Of a stretch of 64,000 nt of DNA, positions 62,629-64,000 are shown in pieces. Both the position numbers and the translations under genes were made by a program. Within the stretch, counting starts at the first letter, position 1. Each line of letters starts with the position of its first letter. Under the pieces are notes generated by a model, which was given only the letters and a program-made list of their open reading frames with translations, ran no database searches and was not told where the DNA came from. This stretch comes from Daucus carota subsp. sativus (taxonomy: Eukaryota; Streptophyta; Magnoliopsida; Apiales; Apiaceae), in the NCBI RefSeq assembly GCF_001625215.2, contig NC_030389.2:30989454-31053453 (forward strand), read 5' to 3'.

Positions 62629-62639
62629 CTAATCGAAAT

Positions 62640-63140
62640 AAATTCAAATGCACATAACACAGAACACCTCAATACTCCTACTGTCTGTGAAGTAAAATCT
62701 AACTACAATAATATATAATCTGATAATATCTAAGCTTGATAGTTCAAGTATAAAGACACGATGTTTGTACAGAGGAAGCTCATCGTCTAGTGGACTGTGG
62801 GACTGTGGCCAAATGGATATTGAAAAATACAGCAGAATCTGAAAATATGAATTGAAAGTCCACTTTCGCATAGTTTTTTTTAAAAGTCTTTCTCCAATTC
62901 CTTTTCCCTGCATTGACGATCATGGTCATCATCAGTTCTATTTTAGGTGTAAGATACTCTTCTCTGCGGAATTCTTATGATTAGACTTAATACTTCTAGT
63001 AGAGTGTATAGGCCTCTACAATTTTCTGGCACTTCCATCTGCACAGCCTTCAGATTCGAATTAAGAAGGTAACTTGTATTCTTATCATTTTTATTTTTCT
63101 CAATCTGTACTGAACCACACTAATTTTTTGATTACTTGAA
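62640..63140. other. Spacer, nothing recognised
   Basis: No supported gene or repeat. Small open frames here lack family features. Confidence 0.35.
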
Positions 63141-64000
63141 GATTGTTAGTATTGGTGTCCTAGAGACAATACTATTGTGTTCTATTTTAGACATTTATGG
63201 ATTATGTTATATTGATTATTGAATAAATATTTATTATGTCTTTATTTACTGCGTAATAAATTGAAAGCATAATAAATGTCCTTGGAATATTATATGTAAT
63301 TCTATATCTCTAAGTACGTGACTTAGAAATGAGATTATGAGAATAATATCAATATTCCTAAATGTCCCTAGTCGAGTATTATTGTTAAGGGACAATAATG
63401 ATGCATTAAGACTAGTATGTTTGTTGACTGATGATCACATCTCATTGATCATAGGTATAGTGATGCTAAAGTCAAGAACATAAGTGCATGTATCGACACA
63501 TGGCACTGGAATGACCCACCGTGAGATTTTACATGTTAATAAGTGTCATTGGAAATTCTCACTGTGATAATGATGTAATGATCCTCTGACTTGATATCAT
63601 TATATTTCTATATGAGAATTAATATACTTTGGTTGCACTAAAAGTTACCTTTGACCGGGTGATGATGAAATGTACATTGGGTATATTATGAATCGTATGA
63701 GAAATATGAATGATCTAGAAAGGATTTAACCCTCCTATTTTAGGAGTGATATTATTGGCCTCTTGATTGAGTGAGACTATAAAATGCATGGCCGTGCTCA
63801 AATATTGATTTGTTTAATAGTCTACTCATTGATCAAGGAAATTCGGATTAGACGATGAAGAGGATGACACAATACATGCCTTGAGTCTGATCTATAATAT
63901 AAGGATTAAAGGGATTATATTACATTGTACATTATTCACAAAATGTTTAATTGAATCACCAATTATTATTATTACTTGGGTAGCAATGATGTATTACTAG
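63141..64000. mobile_element. Possible LTR or other retrotransposon sequence at window edge
   Basis: From about 63146 (tgttagtattggtgtcctag) the sequence changes character to a long low-complexity-free non-coding stretch that runs to the window end, in the style of a retrotransposon LTR beginning TGTT. No second LTR, primer-binding site or coding region is inside the window, so this is only a suggestion. Confidence 0.25.

Larger units (their letters stand above)
61739..62630 (-). mobile_element. Helitron derivative: 3' end plus Rep fragment
   Basis: On the minus strand the element ends at CTAG (61742-61739) followed by T, just after a near-perfect hairpin gcccgtgc-aag-gcacgggc (61750-61768), the Helitron 3' signature. 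Upstream on the same strand, 62153-61911 encodes VYTVEFQKRDLPHTHIVLWL and MMHGPCGEANPKCSCM, part of the Helitron Rep/helicase-like N-terminal region (usual form VEFQKRGLPHxHxLLW, HGPCG). The rest of Rep and the PIF1 helicase are missing, so this is a deleted copy. The left boundary (element 5' end) was not found; 62630 is only the limit of sequence that I can relate to it. Confidence 0.7.

Overview
This window is nuclear DNA from a flowering plant, most likely a eudicot. Genes are intron-rich with GT/AG splice sites, the intergenic DNA is very AT-rich, and the proteins belong to plant families (RUS, NINJA/AFP, LRR receptor kinase, CDC48B). There is one nuclear tRNA without an encoded CCA, and many short transposons. 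I cannot name the species.

Gene layout, left to right: a decayed SPOC-like (AIPP2-type) pseudogene (about 240-2330); a related gene whose last six exons read through in frame (9648-12585, +); a complete 13-exon ROOT UVB SENSITIVE 3-like gene (13322-19165, -); a possible small three-exon upstream ORF (21472-22448, +) followed by a two-exon gene encoding a Trp/Cys heptad-repeat protein (22650-23898, +); an intronless RPK2-like receptor kinase (25525-28587, +); a NINJA/AFP-family repressor (29275-31834, -) with a cluster of ACGT (ABRE/G-box) elements upstream; tRNA-Thr(CGT) (38033-38103, -); a 12-exon CDC48B-type AAA ATPase (38249-44469, +); cytosolic 6-phosphogluconolactonase (47577-50002, +) with pseudogene debris downstream; a PPIE-like RRM protein (53809-56424, -); and cytochrome b5 (57341-60365, -). 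I traced the exons by hand. In each multi-exon gene called complete, the codon phases close exactly.

Between the genes lie transposons whose ends and target-site duplications (TSDs) can be read directly. They include two Mutator-like elements with 9-10 bp TSDs, one of them inside a dead Copia polymerase; three to four related elements in (TA)n tracts; two hAT-like elements with 8-bp TSDs; two 395-bp Tourist-like MITEs with TTA TSDs; several Stowaway-like MITEs with TA TSDs; a non-LTR retroelement with a 17-bp TSD; and two Helitron 3' ends. Region 32.2-38 kb is almost entirely nested MITEs.

The genes do not form a pathway. They do form a plausible conserved block: as I recall the Arabidopsis loci, RUS3, AFP2, PGL1 and the RRM gene lie close together at At1g13770-At1g13690, and RPK2 is next to AFP4/TMAC2 at At3g02130-40. 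The observations most worth a second look are the Trp/Cys repeat protein, the small upstream ORF, a hydrophobic C-terminal tail on CDC48B, the ABRE cluster, and repeated local tandem duplications next to splice sites.
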